A DNA stretch of 64,000 nt from Bacteroidota bacterium (lineage in GTDB: Bacteria > Bacteroidota > Bacteroidia > Flavobacteriales > Flavobacteriaceae), in NCBI GenBank assembly GCA_023387965.1, contig JAEWHE010000040.1, positions 59,141 through 123,140 of the forward strand, written 5' to 3'. A program made the translations under genes and the position numbers. The notes under the pieces were generated by a model that was not told where the DNA came from, made no database searches, and saw only the letters and a list, made by a program, of their open reading frames with translations. Shown here piece after piece: positions 1 to 9,216 of the stretch. Numbering within the stretch: the first letter of the stretch is position 1; every line of letters begins with the position of its first letter.

Positions 1-939
1 TAAAATTCTCTCGTTTAATTCGGTAATTCTTTCTTTTAGATTGGCGATAACTTCATTTGGATTTTCTCCACGAAGCATCACAACGATTCCTTCGACTAAA
101 TCATCTTCGTCATCGAGTCCTACTTTTCCCAATCGGGGTTTTGATCCAATTGAAATTTCCGCCACATGCTTGACTAGAATTGGAGTAGAGCCTTTTACTT
201 GAATTAAAATATTACCGATGTCTTCAATATTATCTAACAAACCGACGCCACGAACCACATACGCTTGATCGCCACGTTGAATCACATCGCCACCCACATT
301 GATATTGCTTTTAGAAACGGCTTCGTAAACATCTAAAGGCGATAATCCATAATTCACCAATTCGGTTGGATTTATGTTGATTTCATAGGTTTTTTCTTCA
401 CCTCCAAAACTTACAACATCGGCCACGCCAGGAACAGATACTAATTCGCGTTCAATGACCCAATCTTGAATAGCGGTCAATTCTTTAATGGGCAAATTTC
501 CTTTCACGACGTATCTAAAAATTTCTCCCGTTGCTCCGTAAGGCGGTTCAATTGAAGGATCCGTTCCTTCAGGTAAATCGATTCCGCTCAAACGATTAGA
601 GGCATATTGTTGTGCATAAAAATCATCAACGTCATCTTCAAAAAGAACTGTCACTACCGACAATCCAAACAGTGAAATGGATCTTACCTGAGATTTTTTA
701 GGAATGGTATTCATTTCCTTTGAAATAGGAAGCGTCACAAATTTTTCTACTTCTTCCGCACTTCTACCAGGCCATTGGGTAATGATTCTCGCACGGGTAT
801 TTGTCACATCGGGGAAAGCTTCAATTGGAGTGTGCATGTAGCTGTAAATTCCCGCGGCAAGTAAAATTCCCGTTGCAAAAAAAACAATCAGGGTGTTTTT
901 AAGCGAAAACGCAACGAGGCTTTGAACTAATTTTTGCAT
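1..939 (-). CDS. CzcA/CusA-type heavy-metal RND efflux pump, inner-membrane subunit (partial, N-terminal 313 residues)
   Basis: Inner-membrane proton-driven pump of a tripartite heavy-metal efflux complex. Only the N-terminus is inside the window. The frame runs open from ATG at 937-939 to the left edge. The translation begins with a short amphipathic stretch and one membrane segment (about residues 13-35), followed by the family signature EAFPDVTNTRARI and QWPGRSAEEVE, then the porter-domain region. This is the CzcA/CusA (HME-RND) subclass rather than the drug-exporting AcrB subclass. The adaptor and outer-membrane genes lie just upstream on the same strand, so the three form one operon. The metal cannot be told because the central residues are outside the window. 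Confidence 0.93.
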   Translation of the reverse strand, partial: MQKLVQSLVAFSLKNTLIVFFATGILLAAGIYSYMHTPIEAFPDVTNTRARIITQWPGRSAEEVEKFVTLPISKEMNTIPKKSQVRSISLFGLSVVTVLFEDDVDDFYAQQYASNRLSGIDLPEGTDPSIEPPYGATGEIFRYVVKGNLPIKELTAIQDWVIERELVSVPGVADVVSFGGEEKTYEININPTELVNYGLSPLDVYEAVSKSNINVGGDVIQRGDQAYVVRGVGLLDNIEDIGNILIQVKGSTPILVKHVAEISIGSKPRLGKVGLDDEDDLVEGIVVMLRGENPNEVIANLKERITELNERIL

Positions 940-1000
940 AAAATATTTTTGGATTGCCAATTATTTTAAGACTGGCAGTTAATCATTTTCTATTAAATTA

Positions 1001-2077
1001 TTACTTTAAGTTCTCGTATATTAGAAGCTGGTTTTTAGCAATAATTTTTTCATTTTCAGAAATTCCTTCAGTGAGAAATGTGTGGGTGAGGTTTTTTGCA
1101 GTAGTTGTAATTTGTCTGATTTCGAGGTTGCAGTCATCTTTATAAATTACAACGTAGTTAGCGTTATTGTCGAAGATGATTGCTTTAGTAGGAATAGCAA
1201 TAAGAGGATCTTTAAATTTTGATTTTTTATTCAAAACAATATCCACTGACATTCCTGGCTTGAGTTTTAAGTTGGAATTTTTCATGACGATTCTGGCTTT
1301 CAAAACCCTTTCTTCAGCATCAAAAACTTGCGAAAGTGCGGTTATTTTTCCATCAAAAATTTCGTTAGGATACGCCAAAGTTTTAATTTTAACTTCCATG
1401 TTTTCGCGAATATTTTGCATATCAGTTGCATAAACATTCACGAGTACCCAAACTTCATTTAAGTCGGAAATGGTAAACAAAGCATCACTTCCGTCAGAAA
1501 TTTGCATTCCCGAACTCATATTTTTTGCCACAATAAACCCGTTTGAAGGTGCTTTTATCTGAAAAACAGACTTCTCTGAACTTGCACTATATAAAGCCAA
1601 ATTGGATTGAATATTATTCAGCGACGATTGTAAAACATTGAGCTCGCTTTCCGCCTGAATTAAATCTTTTTGCGAAGCAATGCCATCTTCGTACATTGAT
1701 TTTGTTGATTCTAATTGTCTTTTTGCAACTAAAATTTGAGAAGCTAACGACTTATTTTCGGATTGTAAACTATTCAATTCCGTGCTTTTTATCTCGGCTA
1801 AAACCTGACCTTTTTTTACGTAATCACCTAATGAAAAATAAGTGTTCGTTACAACTCCGTTTATCAAGCTGGTAAATTGAATTACGTTATCGGCATTATA
1901 GGTTACGCTTCCGGTTAGCGAAAAAGATTCAGTTACAAGTTCTTTCTTAGCTTCTTCAATGACTATTTTTTGCTTAATATCTTCGTTCAAGCAAAATTTA
2001 TTGTCGGTCACAATTTTTTCTTCTTTTTGGCATGATAAAAAAGTGACAAGGGGTAAGAGATACAAATAATATTTCAT
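1001..2077 (-). CDS. Efflux RND transporter periplasmic adaptor (HlyD/CusB-like lipoprotein)
   Basis: Membrane-fusion subunit linking the RND pump to the outer-membrane channel. The N-terminus is a lipoprotein signal with the lipobox ending at Cys16. A barrel-sandwich lipoyl half (motif GDYVKKGQVLAEI), an alpha-helical hairpin at about residues 90-160, and the second lipoyl half (IKAPSNGFIVAKN) follow. Beta-barrel and membrane-proximal domains complete the protein. At 358 residues the length is normal for CzcB/CusB adaptors. It is 61 bases upstream of the pump gene and 23 bases downstream of the TolC-like gene, so the order is outer-membrane, adaptor, pump. Confidence 0.93.
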   Translation of the reverse strand: MKYYLYLLPLVTFLSCQKEEKIVTDNKFCLNEDIKQKIVIEEAKKELVTESFSLTGSVTYNADNVIQFTSLINGVVTNTYFSLGDYVKKGQVLAEIKSTELNSLQSENKSLASQILVAKRQLESTKSMYEDGIASQKDLIQAESELNVLQSSLNNIQSNLALYSASSEKSVFQIKAPSNGFIVAKNMSSGMQISDGSDALFTISDLNEVWVLVNVYATDMQNIRENMEVKIKTLAYPNEIFDGKITALSQVFDAEERVLKARIVMKNSNLKLKPGMSVDIVLNKKSKFKDPLIAIPTKAIIFDNNANYVVIYKDDCNLEIRQITTTAKNLTHTFLTEGISENEKIIAKNQLLIYENLK

Positions 2078-2100
2078 GTTAATTATAGTAAATTTAGTTT

Positions 2101-3387
2101 TTAAAGTTCCGTTCCAATTACAAACTGAAGTTCTTCGAAATTTTCGTTAAGCTCTTTTTTAGAATCGAGAATAATAGTTTTATTGTCGATGTAGGCTTCA
2201 ACAAAATCAAGGTATTCAAGCATGCTGATGTTTCGTTGCGAAAAATTTTTCAGGTAATTCTCTAATAAAATATCAAGGTCATTTTCGTATTGACTGTTGA
2301 TATTTTCATACATCGTTTGGGCGGTGATGAAGTTTTCGAATGTTTTAGCTACCTCATTTTTTGTCTGGATTTCTTTTGCCGCTTTTGCGTATTGGCTTTT
2401 GTCGATTTCAAATTGTGCGATCTTGATATTTCCTTGATTTCTATTGAAAAAAGGCAAATCCATCGAAAATCCGATACCTACAAAATCCGTCATAATATTT
2501 CCGCCACGGTCATAATTGATTCCAAAAGTGATGTCTGGCGTTTTTTGAGCCAACTCATATTGATATTTCTTTTGGTTAAATTTTTCCTCTAAAATGGAGG
2601 TTTTTACATCCGGTCTATTTTCTAACGCTTTGATTGTTAAATCAGTTAAGTTGAGGTTTACTATTTTTTGCAAATCGGGAACAAAGTGGCTGTTTTCAAT
2701 CAACAAATAATTTTCGGGTGGAAGATTCATCAGCGTTTTCAACTCTTGTTGCAGTTGATTGTTTTCTCTTTGTAAATCGCTGATTTCTTTCAAAAATTCT
2801 AATTCCGAAGCTTTTAATCGGGTAAATTCGGCTTTGCTAATATTACCTTGACTTGCCTGATTTTGATAGGCTTTGAGTAAATTTTGCATGGCATTCAATT
2901 GTTTTTTATAAACCAATTGTTTTTGCTGAACGTACTGCAAATCAGTCAAGTTATTCCGAAATTCAATTTTTAAACCACGTAAAAAATCTTCAAAATATTG
3001 TGCTGCCATTTCTACATTTACTTTTTCCATGGCTATCAATTTTTTCCTTTTTCCTGCGGTGTAAATCAATTGTTCCAAACTCACGCCAATTTGCGAGGTT
3101 TTTCCCCAATTTCCGGAAATAGGAGGTAATTGTTCTGATTTAGCATTCGCCCACAAATTCACTTCATCAACCTCCAATGTGGGATTTGGCCACAATTTTG
3201 CCTGAATCACTTGCGCTTCGGCTTGACTGATATTTATTTTTTCGGAAAGAAGTTGTAAATTATTTTGTAAAAAAATGGTTTCCGCGTCTTCTCTGGAAAG
3301 TTTTAAGGTGTCTTTTTGCGTGCCAATTTGTGCTTTTGTCGAAAAGTTAAAAGCACTTAAAATGACACAAATAACAATAGTTCTCAA
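2101..3387 (-). CDS. TolC family outer-membrane efflux protein (CzcC/CusC-like)
   Basis: Outer-membrane channel of the tripartite metal-efflux system. It has a cleavable signal peptide (about residues 1-19) and the two repeated long helical OEP domains typical of TolC. Characteristic stretches are SREDAETIFLQNN near the start and SMLEYLDFVEAY near the end. At 428 residues it is complete. It is the first gene of the efflux operon. A good promoter lies directly upstream, so the pump genes are probably transcribed apart from the regulator pair behind them. Confidence 0.92.
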   Translation of the reverse strand: MRTIVICVILSAFNFSTKAQIGTQKDTLKLSREDAETIFLQNNLQLLSEKINISQAEAQVIQAKLWPNPTLEVDEVNLWANAKSEQLPPISGNWGKTSQIGVSLEQLIYTAGKRKKLIAMEKVNVEMAAQYFEDFLRGLKIEFRNNLTDLQYVQQKQLVYKKQLNAMQNLLKAYQNQASQGNISKAEFTRLKASELEFLKEISDLQRENNQLQQELKTLMNLPPENYLLIENSHFVPDLQKIVNLNLTDLTIKALENRPDVKTSILEEKFNQKKYQYELAQKTPDITFGINYDRGGNIMTDFVGIGFSMDLPFFNRNQGNIKIAQFEIDKSQYAKAAKEIQTKNEVAKTFENFITAQTMYENINSQYENDLDILLENYLKNFSQRNISMLEYLDFVEAYIDNKTIILDSKKELNENFEELQFVIGTEL

Positions 3388-3408
3388 TGTGAATAATTTT
3401 TATCACTG

Positions 3409-3437
3409 CAAATTTATTTTACAAAAATTACAGCCAA
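3409..3437 (-). promoter_or_regulatory. Promoter of the RND efflux operon
   Basis: On the minus strand TTG (3435-3437) is followed after 18 bases by TAAATTTG (3409-3416). This matches the Bacteroidota TTG-N17-23-TAnnTTTG consensus. It sits 22 bases before the TolC start codon, in the 95-base gap after the histidine kinase gene. Confidence 0.7.
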
Positions 3438-3482
3438 ATTTGACTCACATTAAAAGTTGGTTAATCTAAAATTAGAAAACGA

Positions 3483-4835
3483 TTAGAGTTTAGGAAAAAG
3501 GAGTGTAACCCTAGTTCCGGCATTAGGTTGCGAAGTAATCGAAAATTGAATATTATTTTGTTTAAAAATAATGGTAGCCAAAGATAGTCCAATGCCGCTC
3601 CCTTTAATTTCACCCACGTTTTTACCACGGTAAAATGTTTGCTGAACCATCTCCAGATCTTCTTTTAAAATCCCAGTTCCAAAATCCTGAATGATTAATT
3701 GAAGTTGATTTTCAATTTCCGACAGTAAAATCTTAATCACCTTTCCGTTAGAATATTTTACAGCATTTTCTACCAAATTATACACAGCAAGCTGAATTTG
3801 TGTTTCATTTCCTTTCACCGAAAATAAACTTTCGTTGGAAATGTTCATCTGGATATCAAATTCTTGTGGACCGTAATTTTCAAAAATTTTGTCATTGATA
3901 TTAAAAATAGTTTCATCAATTCGGAACAAAACATTGTCGGCCTGTGCATTTTTTAAGCCGGAAAGCATCATTAAATTACTCAAAATCGCCTCAATGTGAT
4001 AAACATTTTTAAGCGCTTCGGAGGTAACCATTTGGTATTCTTCTGGCGTTCTTTCTTTTTGTGCAAAAACTTCTAAACTACCAGATATTGCCGCTAATGG
4101 CGTCTTAAATTCGTGAGATACGTAGTTTATAAAATTTTTTTGAATAGCAAACGTATCCGACAACCGACTCAGCAAATTATTGAAAGTAAGAATTAAATCA
4201 GCAATTTCGTCATTAGTATTTGAGCTGTTAATGGGTTTGTCTAATGAGGTAAGTTCTTTGGCATTTACCTCGTCGATTACTTTGGTGATAGGTCTGTAGG
4301 CAATTTGCGATAAAAATTTACTTAATATAAAAATGAGCAACAATCCGCTAAAAAGTACGATAATCATAATCACTAACAATCGATTGGTCTGCGATGTAAA
4401 TACCTCGTTATTCGTTTTTACAAATACTACAAAATTGCCCTGATTATCCTGATAAAAAATCCCGTGGTAAAAGTGGTTATGAGATTTAAAACTTAATTTT
4501 TTGTTTTTTCTAACAAGCGCTAATTTTTCAGGGTCAATATTTTTATCAATGTTTTTATTGCCATAGGCAATTTGGTTTTGTTCGTTGTACACCAAAACCA
4601 CATCGTTTTGAATATTTTCTTCAAATTGGCTTTTTATCGCTGAATGTTCGTTTTGCGTTAGCTCATCTTTTTCTAAATAAAAAATTGCCGAAAGCAAACA
4701 AGTTTTTTGTAATTCTTTAAAAACAACTTTTTCGGAACTATTGTAAAAAGAGATGTAGATTAAAATAGACGCAATGACAAATACAAATCCGAAAATAGCA
4801 GAAGAAATAATGGTCAATCGATTTCGGATTTTCAT
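3483..4835 (-). CDS. Sensor histidine kinase (HAMP, HisKA, HATPase_c)
   Basis: Membrane-bound sensor of a two-component system, most likely sensing the metal exported by the adjacent pump. It has two membrane segments (about residues 12-30 and 153-172) enclosing a periplasmic domain, then a HAMP linker. The phospho-acceptor is His241 in the H-box VSHEFKTPLAA. The ATPase domain shows N-box LVENAVKYSNG, G1 DFGTGIL and G2 GSGIGLSLA. At 450 residues it is complete. It follows the response regulator with a 50-base gap and precedes the efflux operon. The partner metal is inferred from context only. Confidence 0.93.
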   Translation of the reverse strand: MKIRNRLTIISSAIFGFVFVIASILIYISFYNSSEKVVFKELQKTCLLSAIFYLEKDELTQNEHSAIKSQFEENIQNDVVLVYNEQNQIAYGNKNIDKNIDPEKLALVRKNKKLSFKSHNHFYHGIFYQDNQGNFVVFVKTNNEVFTSQTNRLLVIMIIVLFSGLLLIFILSKFLSQIAYRPITKVIDEVNAKELTSLDKPINSSNTNDEIADLILTFNNLLSRLSDTFAIQKNFINYVSHEFKTPLAAISGSLEVFAQKERTPEEYQMVTSEALKNVYHIEAILSNLMMLSGLKNAQADNVLFRIDETIFNINDKIFENYGPQEFDIQMNISNESLFSVKGNETQIQLAVYNLVENAVKYSNGKVIKILLSEIENQLQLIIQDFGTGILKEDLEMVQQTFYRGKNVGEIKGSGIGLSLATIIFKQNNIQFSITSQPNAGTRVTLLFPKL

Positions 4836-4885
4836 GGTCGGTAATTCAATTTTTTTGCTAAACTAAAAAAACGCTAATCTAATCA

Positions 4886-5560
4886 CTATTCTTTTAACAT
4901 ATAACCCGTGCCCTTGATGGTATGAATAAATTTAAAATCGGTTTCATCAATTTTATTTCTCAAATAAGAAATATAAACATCCACAACATTCGTATTATTT
5001 TGATAATTGATACCCCAAACGGCGTTTAGAATTTGGGTTCGGGAAACTACTTTGTTTTTATTTTCAAGTAAAAATGTGAGCAGTTTGTACTCTCGAGGAG
5101 AAAGATCGATGGGTTGGTTGTTTTGCAAAACGGAATGCTCGTCGAAATTCACCTTTAAATTATGGCAAAAGTAAACTTGCTCCTTCTCTTCAAAATTAAA
5201 CTTGGTTCGACGCGTCAAAGCATTTATTCGGGAAACAAGTTCTTTAAAATGAAATGGTTTTGCTAAATAATCGTCGGCACCACTATCTAAAGCTGCCACT
5301 TTATCATCTGCATCATCGAGTGCACTTAAAACTAAAATTGGCGTGTGATTTTTTTTAAACCGAATTAATTTTGTCAATTGGATTCCGTCAATTCCGGGAA
5401 GCATGATGTCCATCAAAATAATATCCCAATCATTTTCGGCAATCATTTCTCGTGCGATTTCTCCGGTTACGGCAAGACTTACCGAAAAATTATTTTCTGT
5501 CAAACCTTTCACCACAAAATCACTGATTCGGGTATCGTCTTCAATGAGTAAAACTTTCAT
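4886..5560 (-). CDS. OmpR/PhoB-family response regulator
   Basis: DNA-binding partner of the adjacent histidine kinase. The receiver domain has the acidic pocket Glu7-Asp8-Asp9, phospho-acceptor Asp51 (LMDIMLPG) and Lys101 (AKPFHF). The C-terminal winged helix has the typical SPREYKLLTFLLENKN start and a recognition region near VVSRTQILNAVWG. At 224 residues the length is standard. Its ATG lies only two bases after the hutG stop, so it may be co-transcribed with hutG although the functions are unrelated. It resembles CusR/CopR-type metal regulators. Confidence 0.94.
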   Translation of the reverse strand: MKVLLIEDDTRISDFVVKGLTENNFSVSLAVTGEIAREMIAENDWDIILMDIMLPGIDGIQLTKLIRFKKNHTPILVLSALDDADDKVAALDSGADDYLAKPFHFKELVSRINALTRRTKFNFEEKEQVYFCHNLKVNFDEHSVLQNNQPIDLSPREYKLLTFLLENKNKVVSRTQILNAVWGINYQNNTNVVDVYISYLRNKIDETDFKFIHTIKGTGYMLKE

Positions 5561-5562
5561 AA

Positions 5563-6603
5563 TTAATCGGAAGTTGTGGTTTTCGCTTTAATAAAATCGG
5601 TAATTAAATAAGCAATTAATTTTCCTACGAGATGGCTATTTTTTTCATCGCCCAAATCAGGAGCGCCTTCACAAATGTGCAAGTACGAAGCATTTTTATT
5701 TTTTCCGAAAAAATAAATAAACTGTCGCAATTCTTCAACCGAAAATCCGCTTAAAGTCATCGCACTTGAAGGAATATTTGGAATTGAATCTAAGTCGATT
5801 TCAATGCCGTAACAATCGTTGTTGATAAATTGGAAAGCACGTTCAATTTCTTTGGTAAAATCTTTTTCTTTACGAATTTTAATTTCGTCGTAAGTATTGA
5901 TGCGAACGCGGTCTTCTAATTTCTTGATTTCATGCAAAACGCTTTTGGAAGTGTAACTTTCGTGTAAACCAAAAACAAAATATTTTTTTAAAAAACCTTC
6001 GTTAAAAGCATACGAAAATCCGTTGCCGCTGTGTCGTCCTTCAAGAATTCTGAAATCGGAATGAGCATCAAAGTTAATGGCGTTGATGGATTTTCCATGA
6101 GCCAAAGCCGTTCCTTTAATATTGCCGTAAGCGTTGTTATGACCACCACCAATCACGATGGGAATTTTCCCCGATTTTACGATTTGAAAAATAATATGGG
6201 CTACTTCTTTATCTACTTTTTCTACTAAAGCCGACAATTTTTTTCTTTCGTCAGAATTATTGAAATCCAAAGTTTTGGCTTCGTCCATTTCTTCGGTTGT
6301 GTCCAAATGTCCTAAAACCAGCACTTGATTTCCTTTGCAAAAACGGTTATGTTGCAGATTAGCAATGCTTTTTACAGTACTTTCCCAAGCAGAAACGGTT
6401 CCAGGTCTGCCATAATTTGCTCTTACGCCAATGTCTTCCGGGATACCAAAAAGAACAAATTGCGCATCACATTCGGTTAAAAATTCGTTGAAATTTTTTC
6501 CTTTGGGAACAGTTTGCATCTTTTCGCCGAATTTTACTTCGCCGCTTCTGAAGTTTGTAATTTTAGCTAAGTCGTGGATAGTGAAGGGAATAAGCTTTTC
6601 CAT
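5563..6603 (-). CDS. hutG: Formimidoylglutamase (arginase/agmatinase family)
   Basis: Hydrolyses N-formimidoyl-L-glutamate to glutamate and formamide, the last step of one histidine-degradation route. Binuclear manganese ligands are visible: His155 in IGGGHNNAYG, Asp179-His181-Asp183 in NFDAHSDFRI, and Asp270/Asp272 in EIDLDSIP. At 346 residues it is slightly longer than the usual arginase fold, as in Bacteroidota HutG. Imidazolonepropionase, the preceding enzyme of the pathway, is encoded about 1 kb away on the same strand. HutH and HutU are not in the window. Other arginase-fold enzymes are possible, but the hutI neighbour favours HutG. Confidence 0.88.
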   Translation of the reverse strand: MEKLIPFTIHDLAKITNFRSGEVKFGEKMQTVPKGKNFNEFLTECDAQFVLFGIPEDIGVRANYGRPGTVSAWESTVKSIANLQHNRFCKGNQVLVLGHLDTTEEMDEAKTLDFNNSDERKKLSALVEKVDKEVAHIIFQIVKSGKIPIVIGGGHNNAYGNIKGTALAHGKSINAINFDAHSDFRILEGRHSGNGFSYAFNEGFLKKYFVFGLHESYTSKSVLHEIKKLEDRVRINTYDEIKIRKEKDFTKEIERAFQFINNDCYGIEIDLDSIPNIPSSAMTLSGFSVEELRQFIYFFGKNKNASYLHICEGAPDLGDEKNSHLVGKLIAYLITDFIKAKTTTSD

Positions 6604-6711
6604 AAAAAATATTTGCCCTCAAAAATAATATTTTTATTAAAAATTGCGTTAACACTTCTGAAAATCCCCCAAAAAAATAATTATTTTTGTTTTAAACCTT
6701 ACAAAAAACCT

Positions 6712-7593
6712 ATGGAAAATCAGAAAAACAACAATAGCTTAAAGGCTATTATTGCAGTGCTGGCAATTTTGTTGGCGGGAAGTTTAGTGTACATGTACAA
6801 AATTAGTAGCGATGCCAAAGCTACCGAAACCGAATTGGTGAGCGACAAAGAAAGCGCGATGACCCAATTAACGGAAATGAAAACCAAGTTAGACGAAGCT
6901 ATTGCGGAAAATACTTCGGTTTCAGACGAATTAATTGCCGAAAGAGAAAAAGTGGTGAAATTAATAGCCGAACTCGAAAAATCTAAAGGCGATGTGGCCA
7001 CTTTGAGAAAAGTACAACAACAATATAATGCTTTGAACGCAAGATTGAAAACGCTTTTAGCTGAAAACGAAGGTTTAAAAACGCAAAACAAAACGTTGAT
7101 TACCGAAAAAGACAGCATGACTGTGGCACTTGACGAATCAAGAAAATTTAATGATACTTTGATTTCTCAAAATGAAAATCTTTCGAAAACTGTAGAAAAA
7201 GCGTCGAAGTTAGTAGTAACCAATACTAAAGCCGAAGCGATTAAAGAAAGAAATTCTGGGAAACAAATTGTTACTGAAAAAGCCAGACGTGCGGATAAAT
7301 TGAAAGTTTGTTTCACAATTGCGCAAAATGCTGTGGCAAAATCTGGAAGCAAAAATTATTATGTGCAAATTATCGATAGCAAAAATAATGTTGTTGGCGA
7401 AAAAAGAACTGAGAATTTTGGTGAAAAAACTTTGACTTACAGTTTCATGAGTACGGTTGCTTACAACAATGAATCAGTTAATGTATGCGAATTTTTGGAT
7501 GGCCAAGGAGTAGATTTTGAAAAAGGAAATTACTTTGTAAACATTTTTGATAAAAGCGAATTAGTGTCAAAAACCAGCTTTACATTGAAATAA
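6712..7593 (+). CDS. Single-pass membrane protein with long coiled coil, unknown function
   Basis: Function not recognised. The start used is ATG 6712. An upstream in-frame ATG at 6574 would overlap the divergent hutG gene, and a TATTTTTG box at 6682-6689 lies just before 6712. The product is 293 residues: a short polar N-terminus, one membrane segment (about residues 10-29), a highly charged Lys/Glu/Ala-rich coiled coil to about residue 190, then a compact C-terminal domain rich in beta-type residues with two cysteines. The topology (N-in, coiled coil and globular domain outside) suggests an envelope role. It is transcribed alone between two divergent/convergent hut genes. Confidence 0.85.
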   Translation: MENQKNNNSLKAIIAVLAILLAGSLVYMYKISSDAKATETELVSDKESAMTQLTEMKTKLDEAIAENTSVSDELIAEREKVVKLIAELEKSKGDVATLRKVQQQYNALNARLKTLLAENEGLKTQNKTLITEKDSMTVALDESRKFNDTLISQNENLSKTVEKASKLVVTNTKAEAIKERNSGKQIVTEKARRADKLKVCFTIAQNAVAKSGSKNYYVQIIDSKNNVVGEKRTENFGEKTLTYSFMSTVAYNNESVNVCEFLDGQGVDFEKGNYFVNIFDKSELVSKTSFTLK

Positions 7594-7623
7594 TTTTCGA
7601 TAAAAATAAATTTAAACTATACG

Positions 7624-7653
7624 AAAAAGGAGCTTGAAAAAGCTCCTTTTTTT
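7624..7653. terminator. Bidirectional intrinsic terminator
   Basis: A perfect 12-base stem (arms 7624-7635 and 7640-7651, GAAA loop) is flanked by A-runs and T-runs. It lies between the convergent coiled-coil gene and hutI and can serve both. Confidence 0.9.
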
Positions 7654-7668
7654 ATTTATAAACCTGAA

Positions 7669-8907
7669 TTAACGAATGATTTTTCCTTCGATAATCACGC
7701 TTTCGATTAAGTCAGTTCCAAATTGATAAGGCAATTGGTAAAACGAAGTTACGGGTTTTGAAATGATGATATTGGCACGTTTTCCTTTGGTAATCGAGCC
7801 ATGAGTTTCGGAAATTCCCATAGCGTAAGCTCCGTTTATTGTGGCGGCATTGAACGCTTCTTCGGGAGTCATTTTCATTTTGATGCAAGCCGTTGCCACC
7901 ACAAAATTCATGTTTCCAGACGGTGTTGTTCCGGGATTAAAATCTGATGCTAAAGCCAATGGCAATCCGGCTTCAAGCATTTTTCTCGCTGGCGTATAAG
8001 GAATGCTGATGAAGTATGAACACGACGGTAAAGCAACCGGCATTGTGTTTGAATTTTTTAAAATTTCGATGTCTTCGTCGGTAACAATTTCGAGATGGTC
8101 AACGGAAATCGCGTTGTGTTTTACGCAAGCCTCAATGCCGTTGATGGCGGTAAATTGATTCACGTGAATTTTTGCCGGAAGTCCGAATTTTTTTCCAGCT
8201 TCCATGATTTTTTCGGTTTCTTCGATGGAAAAATAACCCGTTTCAAGAAATGCATCGATGTAATCTGCAAGATTTTCTTGAGCAATTTTTGGCAACATTT
8301 CGTTGATAATCAAGTCAATATATTCCGAATGATTTTCTTTATATTCCGAAGGAAAAGCGTGGGCTCCTAAAAATGTGGCTTTGATGGCAACGGGATAATT
8401 TTCTTTTAATTTTTTGATTACCCGAAGCATTTTTAGTTCGCCTTCAACAGTCAATCCGTAACCCGATTTAATTTCCACGGCTCCAGAACCTTGCTGCATG
8501 ACTTCTTCTAAACGTAATTTAGATTCTTGATACAAAATTTCTTCTGACGTTTCGTTTAATTTTTTAGCCGAATTGAGAATACCTCCACCACGATTGAAGA
8601 TTTCCTCGTACGAAAGTCCGTTAATTCTGTCCACAAATTCTTGCACACGATTTCCTGCGTAAACAATATGAGTATGACTGTCACACCAGGCTGGAAAAAC
8701 TACTTTTCCGGTGGCATCGATTGTTTTATCGGGGTTTATTTTTGGCAAATTTTCCATAGATCCAAAATCGGAAATGAGGTTGTCTTGGAGTAGGAGAAAG
8801 GCGTTTTCGATTAGTGGTAAATCCGCCATTTCTTTACCGGAAACTTTTTCTACGTGATTTTCCCGAACTTGAAGCAGTTGTTTTATGTTGGTGATTAATG
8901 TGGTCAT
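7669..8907 (-). CDS. hutI: Imidazolonepropionase
   Basis: Amidohydrolase that opens the ring of 4-imidazolone-5-propionate to give N-formimidoyl-glutamate, the substrate of HutG. The metal-binding His78 and His80 are in CDSHTHIVYAG. A further metal His lies in KIHVNQF near residue 250. The substrate region has EIKSGYGLTVEGE, and the active-site Asp is in ALASDFNPGT. At 412 residues the length is exactly that of the family. It ends against a terminator shared with the convergent gene, so it is probably a single-gene unit even though hutG lies further along the same strand. Confidence 0.95.
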   Translation of the reverse strand: MTTLITNIKQLLQVRENHVEKVSGKEMADLPLIENAFLLLQDNLISDFGSMENLPKINPDKTIDATGKVVFPAWCDSHTHIVYAGNRVQEFVDRINGLSYEEIFNRGGGILNSAKKLNETSEEILYQESKLRLEEVMQQGSGAVEIKSGYGLTVEGELKMLRVIKKLKENYPVAIKATFLGAHAFPSEYKENHSEYIDLIINEMLPKIAQENLADYIDAFLETGYFSIEETEKIMEAGKKFGLPAKIHVNQFTAINGIEACVKHNAISVDHLEIVTDEDIEILKNSNTMPVALPSCSYFISIPYTPARKMLEAGLPLALASDFNPGTTPSGNMNFVVATACIKMKMTPEEAFNAATINGAYAMGISETHGSITKGKRANIIISKPVTSFYQLPYQFGTDLIESVIIEGKIIR

Positions 8908-9216
8908 TTTGGGATTTATGATTTAAGAATTAAGATTTAAGACGGAAGACATTTGAATTGTGATTTTAGATTTTAAAACTTTGAAATTCAAACCTGAAAC
9001 TTGGAACAATTTTTTTACCATTGCATATAAGAACATTTAAGAAGTTTGGTTCGTCAACTCGAAACCAGAAACTTCAAACTTTAAACTTTTTGCAAAACCT
9101 TTAAAAAAATGCCTGTTGTTTGGCTTCTAAAAAAGATTATCGGGCATTAAGGATAAAATTTTTGTAAAGTTAAAATTGAATTTTAAAAACTGCTATATTT
9201 ATTCAAATTTATTGCT
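8908..9216. other. Non-coding gap between divergent hutI and the CorA gene
   Basis: 309 AT-rich bases with no convincing gene. The left part holds low-complexity words such as AAGATTTAAGA and GAAACTTCAAACTTTAAAC. The right end contains the CorA gene start region, including an 18-base stretch (9186-9203, AAAACTGCTATATTTATT) that also occurs upstream of the gene at 39476. Confidence 0.6.
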